Shown in pieces: positions 23,641 to 36,900 of a stretch of 64,000 nucleotides of DNA. Positions within the stretch are counted from its first letter, which is position 1. Every line of letters starts with the position of its first letter. The stretch spans positions 11,842,098 through 11,906,097 of the forward strand of contig NC_135560.1 in the NCBI RefSeq assembly GCF_964340395.1. The letters run 5' to 3'. The position numbers were made by a program, and so were the translations under genes. The DNA is from Glandiceps talaboti. Taxonomy: Eukaryota; Hemichordata; Enteropneusta; Spengelidae. The notes under the pieces were generated by a model. That model saw only the letters and a program-made list of their open reading frames with translations, made no database searches and had not been told where the DNA came from.

Positions 23641-24517
23641 ATATAATTATAGCTGTGCTAATTGTAAGTGTTTCAATTCATCTTGGATTTTATTTTCTTG
23701 GAATTGTATACGTAGATAAAGAATATAATGCCGAAACCATGACCGGAAAATTCATCTTGACTTGCGAAAGTCAGATTCGACTGAGCTGACAGGTAAAAAT
23801 TCTTTTCAAAATAAAAATAAATTCACCAAAGATCGGACTATAATCTTATAAAACAAATTGCATATTAAACTGTGCACTTTGTTCATACTGTGGTCACTCG
23901 TAACTAGACTATTAGAGTCGTAACAGATCGAATGATTATAAACATATTGTGGAGTGAATATGCGGGCAGTTTAACCCCAACGAATATATCACTTACACCA
24001 GACATTAAAATTCGAAGTCTAGGTATGACTGATTAACAAATTAAAATAATGTTAATATATTGCATATCATTGGTACTTTGGGATATTAAATCACGTGGTT
24101 GATATTCATGTCATTGAGACTGGTGACCGGTGCAGTTCATATTCTTCGTCTGAAATTGGAGACACACCCATTTATTTTCACAACAACGCTATTTTAAGAT
24201 ACAGATAAGGCATACAATTAACCCCTAGGTCAATATTAGGGTCATTTACTCTTGTCTTATGAAAGCAATGAAGGGAGTGTATTCAATGTCTTGTCTTGAC
24301 CAATTTTGACTTGGATTCAAGGTATGTTTTATAGTGACGAAGGCAGCTGACGCGTCGAAGACACGAGCGAGCGATGCTTCTATCTTGGGGAAACCGAAGC
24401 TTCGATTACCAGAGTGGTATAAACATGTATGTATGTGATGAATTGCCCGAGGTACTAGTGAGTGATGGTATGTTCACGAGGGGTTCTTGTCATATACAGG
24501 CACGATGATAAACACTC

Positions 24518-25120
24518 ATTGCCTGACTATGAGGGCACTACTAGACATCTATCACCCCGGGGTTATTATGCAACAACTATTTCCCCGAGGTGAAAAGCCG
24601 AGTGCTAAATAACAGCATTAGGGGACGTCTACTATTGCCCGAATAAGGCCAGACAATAAGCGTTGTATACATCATATTCTCAGGCACATACATATTCTTT
24701 TCACAGTCAAAGCAATCACGGAAAAGGCTCCAGTGCTACATGACTATTGTCCTTGGGAATATGACTTGTGCACGCACTATGTAAATTGAGGTCACAAATA
24801 TACGCTTATAGTCCAGTCAAAATATACTTATTATTGCCTGGCTATGAGGGAACAAGCAGACGTCTTACTCCGAGGGTTGTTACAACAATAACTAATTCCC
24901 CGAGTCTGTAAAGCAGAGGAAAATATTTGCTCCATAACAGCAGGAGGGTATGATATGGCGTTTACTAATACCCGATTAAGGCCAGGCAATACGTGTCATC
25001 ACATTCTCAGGCACATATTCTTTCCATAGCCAGGCAAATCCATAATAATACTTCCATATTACATGAATATTGCCCGGTGGAAAATAGAATGCGACTAGTG
25101 TCCCTATATGCAAATTACGG
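24518..25120. repeat. Two diverged direct copies of a ~315-bp repeat
   Basis: Copies start 'attgcctg(a/g)ctatgaggg' at 24518 and 24833. Shared landmarks in order are CCCCGAG, AACAGCA, 'cccgaataaggccagacaat'-like, ATTCTCAGGCACAT and a 'tatgcaaattacggtcac'-like end. Within each copy, the beginning ATTGCCTG and the internal CAGGCAAT/CAGACAAT are inverted, so each contains an imperfect foldback of about 160 bp. Confidence 0.7.
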
Positions 25121-26987
25121 TCACTGTGGGTCAATAGTCAATACCAAGTGATACGATCTAAGACAATCACTGGTGAGTTTATATGAAAACGATGTGATAT
25201 ACTGGTCACTAGTCCACTGGTACCACGTGACACAATCTAAGCCAATCACTGAAGACTGTGAAATCGGTGAGAATATAGTGAAATATTCAATTAGTCCTTA
25301 CACCACTATATAGTGGTCTGAGATCTGTCAAATACAATTTATATAGCGCCAAAATCCAATACGACTTGGAACGTAAAGGCTTTCTCAAATCGAAAATGCC
25401 GAATAGTGAGTAACCATTAAGTTCAAAGTGTGGATGGGAAAAGCACCCATAAATATAAGGTTTTTAATTTTTTTAAAGAAAAGAAAACTGTGCAAAAATA
25501 AAAGTAAAGGTAAATTGTATAATTTTGACTGAATTTGAAGTTTCTGTTTCAATACATAGAGGTTTAATTGTTTGTTGAAACACAATAGAACACTTACCCA
25601 TAAGTCCCATATTTACCCATTTACCCATAAGAATTAGTAGTTAACTTCACCACCAAAGAGCAATATTCCAAGTTCACAGTTCATAACATTTAAAAAGCGA
25701 TTAAAACAAGTTTTACTCCTAAAAGTTACAGGGAATTCGTTCGTCGGAAAAAAAGAGCGTTCTGCCATAAGTCTGACGACTGACTTTCTTTGAACTGACG
25801 AATGGTTTTGTACTTTGATGAATGGTCTTTTCGTACATGAAATGAAACAATGAAAGTATAGTGTGAAGTAAGAAATTCATATTTCCAAATAAGGTAAAAC
25901 AATCGTAAGACGTAGACGATAAATACTTTCAAATCTAAACACCTGACAAGCTTATCAATGGCGGGATTTTCAGCGCATTCTTAAATATCCTTGTATGATA
26001 TCGAAATGTTGGTCTGTGAAAATAAAAAAAATCTCGGAAAGATGGTTACCTTCGTTAAACAGTTAGTACATGTTACCCCATTCTACTTGGTGAGGCTAAA
26101 TTAAGCTGTTACAGAAACATTCTCCATGCAACACCTGCAACCACATTGTATCTGTCGTCAAATATTTATATTGCTATGGCCGCCATATTAAAGGGCAGTG
26201 CCATCCTACTCAAATATTAATCAATTCAGTACATTCAGAAATGTTAATGAATAATCGGATTAAAACTACACGTAATCAGATTTTCTGTGGAATGTTTTGT
26301 CGTTTTAACAATTATTTTAATAACAGTTTTATTTCAGGCCTTTGACTTGAAAGACAAGCTAGCTGAAGGGTGCATTTTGCATATGACATGTACACATGCT
26401 CGTATATTCCTGAGCAAACTTTCTCCTACATCCAATCAGGAAACGAATTTTATGCAAAACTCAAACTGGCAGCCCGGTGACCTCTGCTGTAGAATGTAAC
26501 CCCCCCCCCCCTTCCGAGTCCAGATCCTGAAACGACGTGTTTATGTTTGTTTGTTTGTTTGTTTGTTTGTTTGTTTGTTAAAGATAATGACCAAAAGCCA
26601 AAAGAGTTGTGTTCAAAATTCAGAAGTTTAAATTTTATATGAAAGACTACTTCGTCATGATATTTCATCAGTATTACCTCCTGGAACTTCTCCCGCCATT
26701 CGAAATTATGCTTGGTGTTTCAATATTGTAAGTTGTAGAGTAACAGTACGTCGGTGGGGGGGGGGGGGGGGGGGCACGAACTGTACTTATTTGTCGGGGG
26801 TGCTATGTTAATTTCAACTTCATATTGAATATAAGCTTATCTGTACTGTTGCGAGGTATACCAGTTGGTTTTGGCAGAACGTAAATGATTATACATATTT
26901 AATACGTGTACTAACTTGTCAAGGAGCCTGACCCTTGTTTAAATAAGATTCTCATAACATTTTGATATATAAATTTGCATAAACCTA
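25121..26987. other. Gene-poor interval with homopolymers
   Basis: No credible exons. It holds a poly(C) run near 26500, a (TTTG)n array at about 26539-26579 and a poly(G) run at about 26755-26774. Confidence 0.6.
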
Positions 26988-28167
26988 TCACGTCCAATGA
27001 GGACAGTGCAAATATGGGTGCATGCGGGTGTTCGGAAAGCTGAGACTGCTTTGATTTATGAACCAGAAGCTAGCATGGGGCTCTAGCCGGGGCCCTAGGG
27101 ACACGAAGAGCCGATCGTAGACCACAAGGTCCAAGGATACTATATTGTGAGTAATAATTCCACTTTTACACTGGAATTCTGCATTTAAATTTGATAGTGA
27201 AAGAAAGAAATTGTCCGTACTTAGTGTACAAAAAGGGCAGTCCATAATAAAGTGCATTAAATTTTATCTTCAACTTTGTTGGTACCACGTTGCTTGCATA
27301 TATTCTCTCCGCTATTGTTAGTTTAGGTCTAATGTGTCTCCCTTTTTCGGTCATTAGGTTATGATCACTGATTCTCAATTTACAAATAAGTTTCCTATGG
27401 GAATTATGTGTAACATTATAGAAATATTCTTCCATTTTGAATTTAGTTTTAAATTTATAGTAGGTGTGCAATTTTTTGCCTTCCATAGACGCCCTATCAG
27501 CATTAATATCCTGTTCCCATAGAGCAATGTATTGTTTATCTATCCTCTCTATTATGTTATTCATGTTATGTCTGTTTCCATTATTCAAGTAATTTTCTAT
27601 GTTCTCAGATCCACTTATGATTTGTAGAGCAGTAGCCCAGGCTGTTTTGTTAAGTATGTTATAATATTTGACAGTCTCATCAATCAGGCTGTTTTCTTTT
27701 TTTCGTGCACACTCTATGCCAGTATTTCACCATCATGTTATTTACAAAATTTGACAGTGGTTGCCTACCTAGTCTCCTCTTACTGCTAAGTTTGTTGCAC
27801 ATGAGTTAACTTGAAGTAACATTTTGGATAATTTGATGTCCAGTTTCTCTATTGGTGTTTTATCAATGTATTTATCAACTCCACAATATGTTAGTGCGTG
27901 TCTAATAGTGAGATCAAAAATGTTGATCCATGTTGGAATGTTTACATTAGTGGTGTGAAGTGGTGATTTTTCTAATATTAGAGTAGAACGCCTTTTTGTT
28001 GCCTTTTTATAAAGTTTGTATTTTGCTAGATCAAACTTACCATTGGGTTGAAATTCTATCCCTAGATACTTATAGCTATATACGATCTCGATATCCAATT
28101 GATGTTTTAATAATCTATTATTTCTATTAAATATCAATACCTTTGTTTTCTCTATATTGTTTAACAT
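26988..28167 (-). pseudogene. Degenerate 3' fragment of a non-LTR retrotransposon (LINE reverse transcriptase C-terminal part)
   Basis: Minus-strand frames read in order like the end of a jockey/CR1-type LINE ORF2. From 28167: NIEKTKVLIFNRNNR, YSYKYLGIEF and NGKFDLAKYKLYKKA, the palm/thumb region after the RT active site. Then at about 27588-27300: KLHTYYKFKTKFKMEEYF and KLRISDHNLMTEKGRHIRPK, the conserved block before the terminal zinc knuckle. The frame then shifts into MDCPFC. At least two frame breaks are seen (about 27590-27770 and about 27250). The catalytic RT core and endonuclease are missing, so it is 5'-truncated and dead. LINE assignment is from remembered family motifs. Confidence 0.8.
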
Positions 28168-28492
28168 GCATGGTTATCTAACAAGGGAGGTATTTAATGA
28201 TAAAGGGATGTACTCATGTACTCCAATACCTATTGACATACTACATGTACTCACAGTGGTATTCAAAAAATGTATACTTATTGTACATTACATGTAATCT
28301 GCATTACTAATGTTTAGCTTACTTTGGAGTGGTTTGATGATTGAAAAGTTTACTCAAAATAGAGCGTCAATAACTATTTATGGGAAAAAATATGTAGGCT
28401 AATACTAATGTATTATTTTACATGTTAATTACACTAATTAACACTTGTTTAACATGCATTTTTATCTAACAAGAGAGATATTTAATCATGAT
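28155..28492. repeat. Pair of ~45-bp direct repeats flanking ~245 bp
   Basis: 'gtttaacatgcatggttatctaacaaggg...' at about 28155-28200 recurs as 'gtttaacatgcatttttatctaacaagag...' at about 28447-28492. The first copy coincides with the 5' break of the LINE fragment. Confidence 0.6.
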
Positions 28493-30914
28493 ATGTTATT
28501 CAGCATAAAATTCTGAGCAAGATGCGCTAAAATGATTTCTGTTGCAACCATGCCCTGGTTTGGCCTAAATTTCCGCTAGACTGACTGGACTATATACTTC
28601 TACATCTCTCCACTATACATGTAATATATAATGGAACATTTATAATTGTTGTTTCTTTTTTGCATTCGAAGTTGTCTCATGAGTGAAGTATCAAGGCATC
28701 TTTATTTCTCCTGTAAAAACAACACTGAATCTCGCTGTCTGGTAAATCTAATAATATAGGCCTATATGATGTCATGTCTCGTATAAAGGTTTTAAAAAGA
28801 CCAGCATGGGCTGAGCACGCAATAGCTACATTCCGATTTTCAAGGTACACTAATAATTTAATGAACAAATGTCAATCCTAATCTGCTTTGACCTCACAGT
28901 AAACTTTTTTTTAGTCATAAATGAACCAGCTGTGACGAATTCGAATCTCAGTAATCTACACAATGGGGTTAATTCGTAAGTTGACACGTAAATGGTACAC
29001 ATCGTCGACAGCTGTTTGGTTTACATGAATGGTGCATTATGTTTGAATATATTGAAACAGCCGGTAAAATGACAATTTGTGCTAAAAGATTAACCCAAGA
29101 TGACATACCGTGATTTCATAAACTAACAATGAGTAATTTCAGTACAAGTCAATGTAATGAATGACCTAAACTGGTTCAACAAGAGGAACTGCAATTTACT
29201 TGTTGAAAAATTCAAATTCCACATATCACACAATACAACGTCCTTTTTGAGTTTTTTGTTGTTGTTGTTATTATTATAAATTATATATTATAATAATATT
29301 AATATTAATGTTAGTTTTTATATTGTGCTTTCCCACTCTGTGCTCAAAGCAATTTACAATTATTACCCCTGGCTCGGATCTATCTATATGTACGCCGATG
29401 TTTTTTTTTATAATTCTGAAATCAAGTTCATTAGCTTAACCTCTTCATATTGACTGAAACCAATTTCCTTTTAATGATATTCTGAATTCTGACATCAACA
29501 CAGTAAGTAGTTTGTAATTTTACGTACATCTAGGAAGTAAAATTTAAAGACTGTGCCATCTTTGTCATCCAGGAATTATTACCATGGTAATAAGATAATT
29601 ATAAACGCCAGTCTTCACATATAATCATTTTATTAAAAGATAAAGTCATATTTCAAATATGATATCCGCTTTAAATTACAACGCTCCATGATACATCTTA
29701 TTCAAAAACTGAACATTAATGAGTCTAATTAAAAACAATTTCATCTTATGTGTTAATGAACTAATTAAAATGTTGCTAAACAACATTTTAATTAGTTCAT
29801 TAACACATAATTGTTGTCACCTGCTATGGTCAAATTTGTCAGCTGAGATACCATTATTGATTTGTCATTGCAAAAGTAATTGCTGATGTTTTTTTTTTTT
29901 AAATTTGCTCTCGTTCTTTCGTGTGTATTTCTCGATTTTGTCGATGAAGTTTAAGTTAGAACTCTGCTCAGACTGTGCAATTTTGATGCTGATAAAGTGC
30001 AATTTTACGGATCTGACTGAATATTTAGACCAAAAGTTTTAATATACAAACATGACAACTGTTCAAAAATGTTTCACCCTGTATGTGTAATTTTACCAAA
30101 ATAATGTTTAATGTTACTTTTTTATATTGCGTTTAATCATATTGTGCTACAAAATGTTACTCTAGACAAACAAGACCGAACACGCCTGTACTTGTGTTTT
30201 GAGTGTTCTCTCAGTGTACGTATATGTATGGAACAGATGTCAAACATAATTTAAGTTGTACAGTATCAACGCCCAAAGTCTCTGATTGGATTTTGGCTGC
30301 AATGCTTTGTGATTTAGACACGATAGATTGTACCGTGGGCCCTCCACCAAACAGTGGAGGGTTGTGTGATGTCATAACTTTAATGTATGAAAGGTAATAT
30401 GTTGATAGCAGACATGTATAACAATAGTATATGTATATATACAAAACGAACTCAAGCTCCACGCGTTTTCAATATTGATGCATGGTGCTTTAGATTTGCA
30501 CTGACCATGCGCAGTTCATCGATCGTTCTTCATGATTCATAAGGATACATTTGACAGGTAAGCGAGCTGTGCGAAAAAACTATGGCAATACCAAACTAAA
30601 ATTTTGGAAATCATGTGTTTAAAATATCCACTTTAAATATTCAAAAGTATCATCTTTAAAAACACGTTTAATTCGAAATTAGAATTTCAAACCAACAACT
30701 TTTGCCAAGTCATTAGCCATAAAACAGCTACAACAGAAACGTTTATTCTATGGCAAATCTGTATATACATATAGTGTGGATGGTTGGTGAAACGTTCTAA
30801 CAGCATTTCTGTTCCGTGTTTCTGTTGTGCCTTATACAGTGGTGAAACTTGACTGAGATCGACGTTGGATTCCATGCGCAAATTAATTTCATTTTCTGCG
30901 GCTATCTCGGAAAG
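28493..30914. other. Non-coding interval upstream of the exchanger
   Basis: AT-rich. I see no supported exons. Upstream non-coding or signal-peptide exons of the exchanger could lie here but are not identifiable. Confidence 0.45.
29746..29810. repeat. Perfect 30-bp inverted repeat with 5-nt loop
   Basis: Bases 29746-29775 are an exact reverse complement of 29781-29810; the loop is CTAAA. The stem is AT-rich with no mismatch. Flanks do not show a terminator-type context. It may be the remnant of a foldback element. Confidence 0.95.
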
Positions 30915-33900
30915 ATGACTACGGACATGAATTGCACTCCGGTTGGAACTCCAAGGGACCTACCGACTCACCTGTTCACCGAAGAACAGCTTCGTCATGG
31001 TGCTGTGATCGTACATATTGCTGTACTTATTTACATGGTGTATGCGCTCTGTTTGGAATCTGTACGCTACTTTATTCCTGCCATGGAAGTCATGTGTGAA
31101 AGTGAGTACATCTTAAATCTCCGACAAAGTCTGAGATCCTATAATAGTGTGATCATTGACTATGTAGTGAGAAAATAACAAATATTATAGTGAAAAAATG
31201 AGCATAATTTAGTCTATTCACAAAATTTATTTGTTAATCAAATTTGTATGTGAGTATCAATGGAATTAATGTTTAATTTCTTGTTATAAATATAATTCCA
31301 ACTGAAGGGAGGAAAGACAAGAATCTTTTCACTTTAAATGTTTACACGATACTGGTATTTTAACATGTTCAAGTTTATGAAAGACAAAATTCACGTAGAA
31401 AGTGATCTGTTTTGGACAATACAACTTGAGTTTGTTTCACCAAGGATTAATCTTCTACGGTAGTGTAACTCAAAGTAGTCTCTGATGTAATCTTGATTAT
31501 AAGCTACGAAGTGTTCAGCTATGCCAGCCTTAATTTAGACCTACCGATAGATACATTTATGTAGACCATATTGTGTGTGTACCCTTATCTGTGGCTCAAG
31601 TACTTTTTATTGATGCATGTATAAACCTTCGGTTCAACTGGCACTGGCATTAACGCACAAACGCAGACTATAAGCTTATGTAATCTATTAATTGTTGTAT
31701 AACTAAAAGTTGCTGATCTTCGTTATTGCGTTGTTTATATAATTAAGTAATGCATTTTACTAAGTAGTGACTTTTGAGCATTTGACATAATTGTTATAAA
31801 TATGAGATATATTTTGTTATTTGGTTAGGTTATTTCCACACTTCACAGTACAGAATATGAAGTATGACTGTCACGTTTCCTCTATTCTTTCGTTTGTGCG
31901 CGGTGTCGGCAGTATTCAAGGACTTTATGCCATTGAAAATAGATTCGTTAAATCTAACATATTCTCAGTTGTGTTTAACCCACTCAAAGAATTCGGATGT
32001 ATCTGTTTTGTCCCCATTTGTTCTTCGATATCCATGTTAACGTTGGGGCTGAAGACTTTATATTTGTCACTGATTACCACATGTGATGGTACAACAACCC
32101 ATATGGGCTTTAAATCAAAACTATTTTCACTTCATAAACTGAAACTTTTCCTGGTAGTTCGTAACAATGGTAGTACTACTGTATACATAGAGGTAGATAT
32201 GATCACTGACAACTTGGTGAATTTTTATTTCACTTCCCGTAAAAAAAGTTGCAATTGAGGAATGGATATGACCACCACCAACACCATGATATCACGCATT
32301 TCCAGACATTGTATCGTTTGTACGTGGGTAACTGATTGTTTCGACACTTCACCGTTTCAACTTATGACCCGCTTTCCCAGGTAGTTTGTGAACTTGACGG
32401 TAATTATTCATCCGAAGGTCAAAGATATTCAAGTCTTTCGAATGAAGGGGGGGGGGGGGTCTGACGTAAACGATGGCGACCATGAACTCCGACTGGGTTT
32501 AGGACAGGCGACCTCAAGTGAACGTTATTGTTTATGTTTTTTCAGTAACTTGCTTGTTGAATATATTTACGTGACCATACGACATATATAAAAAGAATTT
32601 AATTGAAATATACTGGTATTCAACGGTTAGAAATATGATACCCGTATTAAACTTTTATGTTTGACGTATCATGTAATTCTTAACTTTCTCATCGAATACA
32701 ACTATCTCACTTGACCATTAAATAAGGATATGTGAATATAGCATAGTCAATCGGTGTGTCTCACATAACCATAACAGTTTCTGATTAGGCCTAATTAGGT
32801 GGGGTAGGTAGATTTTTTATTTTATTTTTTATATTTATTTTTTAGGCCTTACAAATTGAAATTTTTTCTCTCTACAAAATGTCTCTTAACGTGTGACTTA
32901 TTAACACATGAGCTCTTTCAATGATGTCATCCAATTTTACATTATAATTTTGGTACTGTCATACAAATATGCTTTGCACATTCTATATAGCTAGTTACTT
33001 AGTAAAATAAAACATGTCACCACATGCTGGTTGGCAGCGGATTGTATTTAAACTATATCAATATTTGATTCAGCAATTGTAATTTTTAAATACTATAAAA
33101 GAAATATGAAACCTGTTTGTTTACCTTACCAGGATTCCATATTCCTGAAGGTGTTGCTGGGGCAACTCTGGTGGCATTTGGCAGTTCGGCAGGAGAACTA
33201 CTAATAACGCTAATAAGTAAGTGACAAAAAATGACCTGGTTTCCTTCAAACCTGGCACAAATATGATATACAATGTGTAAGAATCGCGTACTTCCCTAAC
33301 AAATATCATTTTTTTAACCAATATTTGGGGTAGAAGTACACTAATTATAATTATAATTATAATAGTTGAGGAACTATCCAATCTGATTAAAATCCGATGT
33401 AGATGTCGGCTAATCGTTCATTGCTATTTTACCTTCGTTATTTTGCCTGAATTGACCTTCTTGGTACATGTTTACATTTTTTAGCCTGTGTGGAGTAAAG
33501 ATAATTGACAACTCTTTGCTTTGTGTTGTATCTGATCTTACCGTCATTCTTCTAGGTGTTATAATTGGTAGTGGTACCATTGGATTCGGTACGGTGATTG
33601 GAACGTCCACATTCACAGCTGCATTCATTCCTGGGTGTTGTGGTTTAGTGCTCGTGACGGTAAGTCACTTAATGCATACCTGTGCATAGCATTCCGCACG
33701 CTTGTCAAATAAGCACGTAAAATGAAAGAGCGGTCGTACAATTCACACGTTAGGCTAGGGGTCCCACGTTACAAAAACTAACTTTGTTTCTGAGCAGATA
33801 TTTACATGATTTAAAGACAAGCGTTTCCTCTGTTCACTATTTTTGCAAATGTTGTGGGGTTGACCTATACAACACCACATGCTATTTTTATTCAGCGTAT

Positions 33901-36900
33901 GCTTTCTGATCAAGTTATAAAAACAAAATCCCCCCATACAAAGTATACATATAATTCAGAATATGTAATTAGTCATTTTATACACAATGGCATTACAAAA
34001 AAGACTAACATTTTTATCGTTATTTCGTGGGGTAACAACGGTCGATAACCACATCGTCAAAGCTGTTAAGTTTCATCATGTCGGCAAAATTAGTTGACAG
34101 TGATAGCGTATACTTAATAATTAATATGTGATCATACAAGCTCATTTCTGAGTTTATATCTGCATATCGCAGACACGTGTTTGGCATTTAAGTGTGGCAA
34201 ATAACTTTGGAATTACAAATAGGTGATAAAGAACAGGGGAAATGTGTGCATGTATAATTTTTTGAATTATGCTAATATCACTGTTACTAAAAGGCGACCA
34301 TATTTGTTGTAAAAATCCATACTTTTTACAATAGCTCAGGCACTATAAAAAAAGAGACTAAATTCAAGTGTCCAACCCCATATCATAAGATGTTACCCTT
34401 CTCATGGTTGAAATCGCTATATTGAAATCGCCATGTTTGACCTTGACCTTGACCTTCAGGGTCGGAAATAAAATAAACATCTCAGAGTATTGGTTAAGAG
34501 TTGTTCTATCTTTAAACTGCATTTGGGTTGCTTGACATTTAAAAAATTGATTTATTTCAGGCATTCCGGTTGGACTGGTGGCCTGTGTTTAGGGACACCA
34601 GCTTTTACATGATTGGTTGTATAGCTGTTATGCTTATGCTGCGTGACAGTGTTATTGTGTGGTAAGTTCTAATCAGCTTTGCAGAAAGTATAGAAAGTAT
34701 AAAAAAAAGAAAGATGCGTGGGAATAAGCACACATCCTGGATTACATCACACAATCTGTATTGTACAATGAACTAAACGTCCTAGGCTGCTACAGATGTG
34801 TTTATACAAAGGTGTTGCAATTGAATTGGTGAAAAGAACTTACTATAAAGCGGCGATTATGTTTTTTTTCTTTCCCTGGTAGCTTGTCAACACAAATCTG
34901 TTGCCCACACGCTCAAAAGGTAACATGCGGTGAACATTTTTTTTTCTGGCTAGAAATACATATATATCATACATCATAATTTTATGATGAAATTCAAGCG
35001 TTTGTAGTTGTTACCATGGTAACAGAATAGGAAAATGTCCATATATCTTGTTGACCAAATATTAGATCTGTTGATTAACTACAATTCACACCTGTGTGAT
35101 CATTCCACATTAATATTGTTATGACACTTCTTCCATGAATTAAGAAGTGTTGGATAATTCAAATTCGGGAAAACAGACTAAGCAACTTTCACTGTTCAAT
35201 ATTTTAAGTATTTTTAACCTATTTTTGGAGAATCTTACGGATTTTCAGAGCACGACCGAATAATTTCAAATGCTATCATAAATTGTCAATATGTAAATAA
35301 GTAAAGTATACAACAAATCATAACAGTCTCGTTGATAAAGCGAGCAACTATAAACATCACCAGAAAACATTTGTTTGACAGTTCCACAGCAACGTGATAT
35401 AGAGCGTGCTACATAGCCCTGTCACGTAGTCCCAAACCCGAATGGATCTCTGTAGCATTTGTGTTTGTTTGTTTGTTTGTGTGTATCTGTCTGCATAACA
35501 GAAAATCGCTGGGAGGAATTCCCAGCACAAAAATTTATAAAAACAAAAAAAACAAAAAAAAACAAAACATTTATTTATCACCGCTTATGAGTAGCCACAG
35601 TCGTAAATCCAGGAATCACAATACATTGTCCATGCCACTTAGTTCATAATATGGTGTGCATACATCCTATACAACGTATACAAACCCTTTATATGACGTG
35701 CACAAATCACTATTATATGGTGTGCAAATAGCTTTATATGATGTACAGAATCTTTATATGATGTGCATACTTTATTATATGATGTGTAAAAATCTTACCA
35801 CTGCATACAATCAGACTCATGACTGCATGTTAACAGAGATGATGCCAATGAATATATGGGGTTTTAAAATGTAGACTGAACAAACAATGTTGCTGTGAAC
35901 TCTGGAGCATATTGTGAAAATAATTGTATTGAATTATGTGGGAATAAATGGTACCATATGGAGAAAAGACAATTAGAAACATTTGATTTATTCATATTTA
36001 TGACATATCTCAATTTGAAATTTATTCGTTGGACAATTATCTACGTCTATCTAGGTCATCCCACCATTCACAGTACAAAGTCTATATGCAGCATGGCGTG
36101 AAATGTCAGTCAGTTGAGATGTTCCCACAACACGAATGACAGTTGAGAAAACAATGCATGCCCATAGTCTCACATTGCTTACACACACAACTAATAAGCC
36201 TCACATTGGAAGCGCAATGCTTCACTATATACTTAGACACAAGGTGCTTCCCATTAAAGTCAAATGGGAGTACCACTTGTTTGCATTTCGTCATATGACA
36301 TCTGTGGATATTCAGTTTTGACGACGAAAGTTTAACACGATATTGCTTTATTTTGATGTAGCTAACAAGATATGCACCCTCTGTCTTTGAATAACAGGTT
36401 TGAAGCCTTCTTAATGGTCATTATGTACTGTGGATATATACTATTCATGTACTTTGACAAACGAATAAGTGAAGGTCTCAGAGTTGCAATGAAACGTAAT
36501 GAGGATTCCAGGGCCGACCTGTTACAAACAGAAGAGGAAGAAAACTATGGCACAAATGGAAGTGCTAATGATGAAAAGAACGTTTTACAACGAGAAGAAG
36601 AGAAATCAGGAGAAACAAACTTGAAAGGTATATATGCGTAAAAAATAGGAATTTTATAATTTGCATGATCTAGTGATTGAAATGGCTAACTTGCAATAAC
36701 AGCGACTGAGAGTCAGCCATGCCAATAAAAGTTCTAAACTTTTTAGAAGCTGGAATGTAGTGTTACTTTCCATTATTTGCCTAATTTGGATGTCAGCTCT
36801 AGAGCAACTGTCGGTGTCCCGTTTTAGTTTTGTTTTTTTAGTTTAAGGGCTTCAATATTTTTGAAAATCAAAATAGTTTGAGTATCACAGACTTTTGGAA

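Noticed and set aside
31821-32258. 145-codon plus-strand ORF in exchanger intron 1
   Set aside because: No known domain, no splice-site support and no paralogue; AT-rich intron can hold an ORF of this length by chance.
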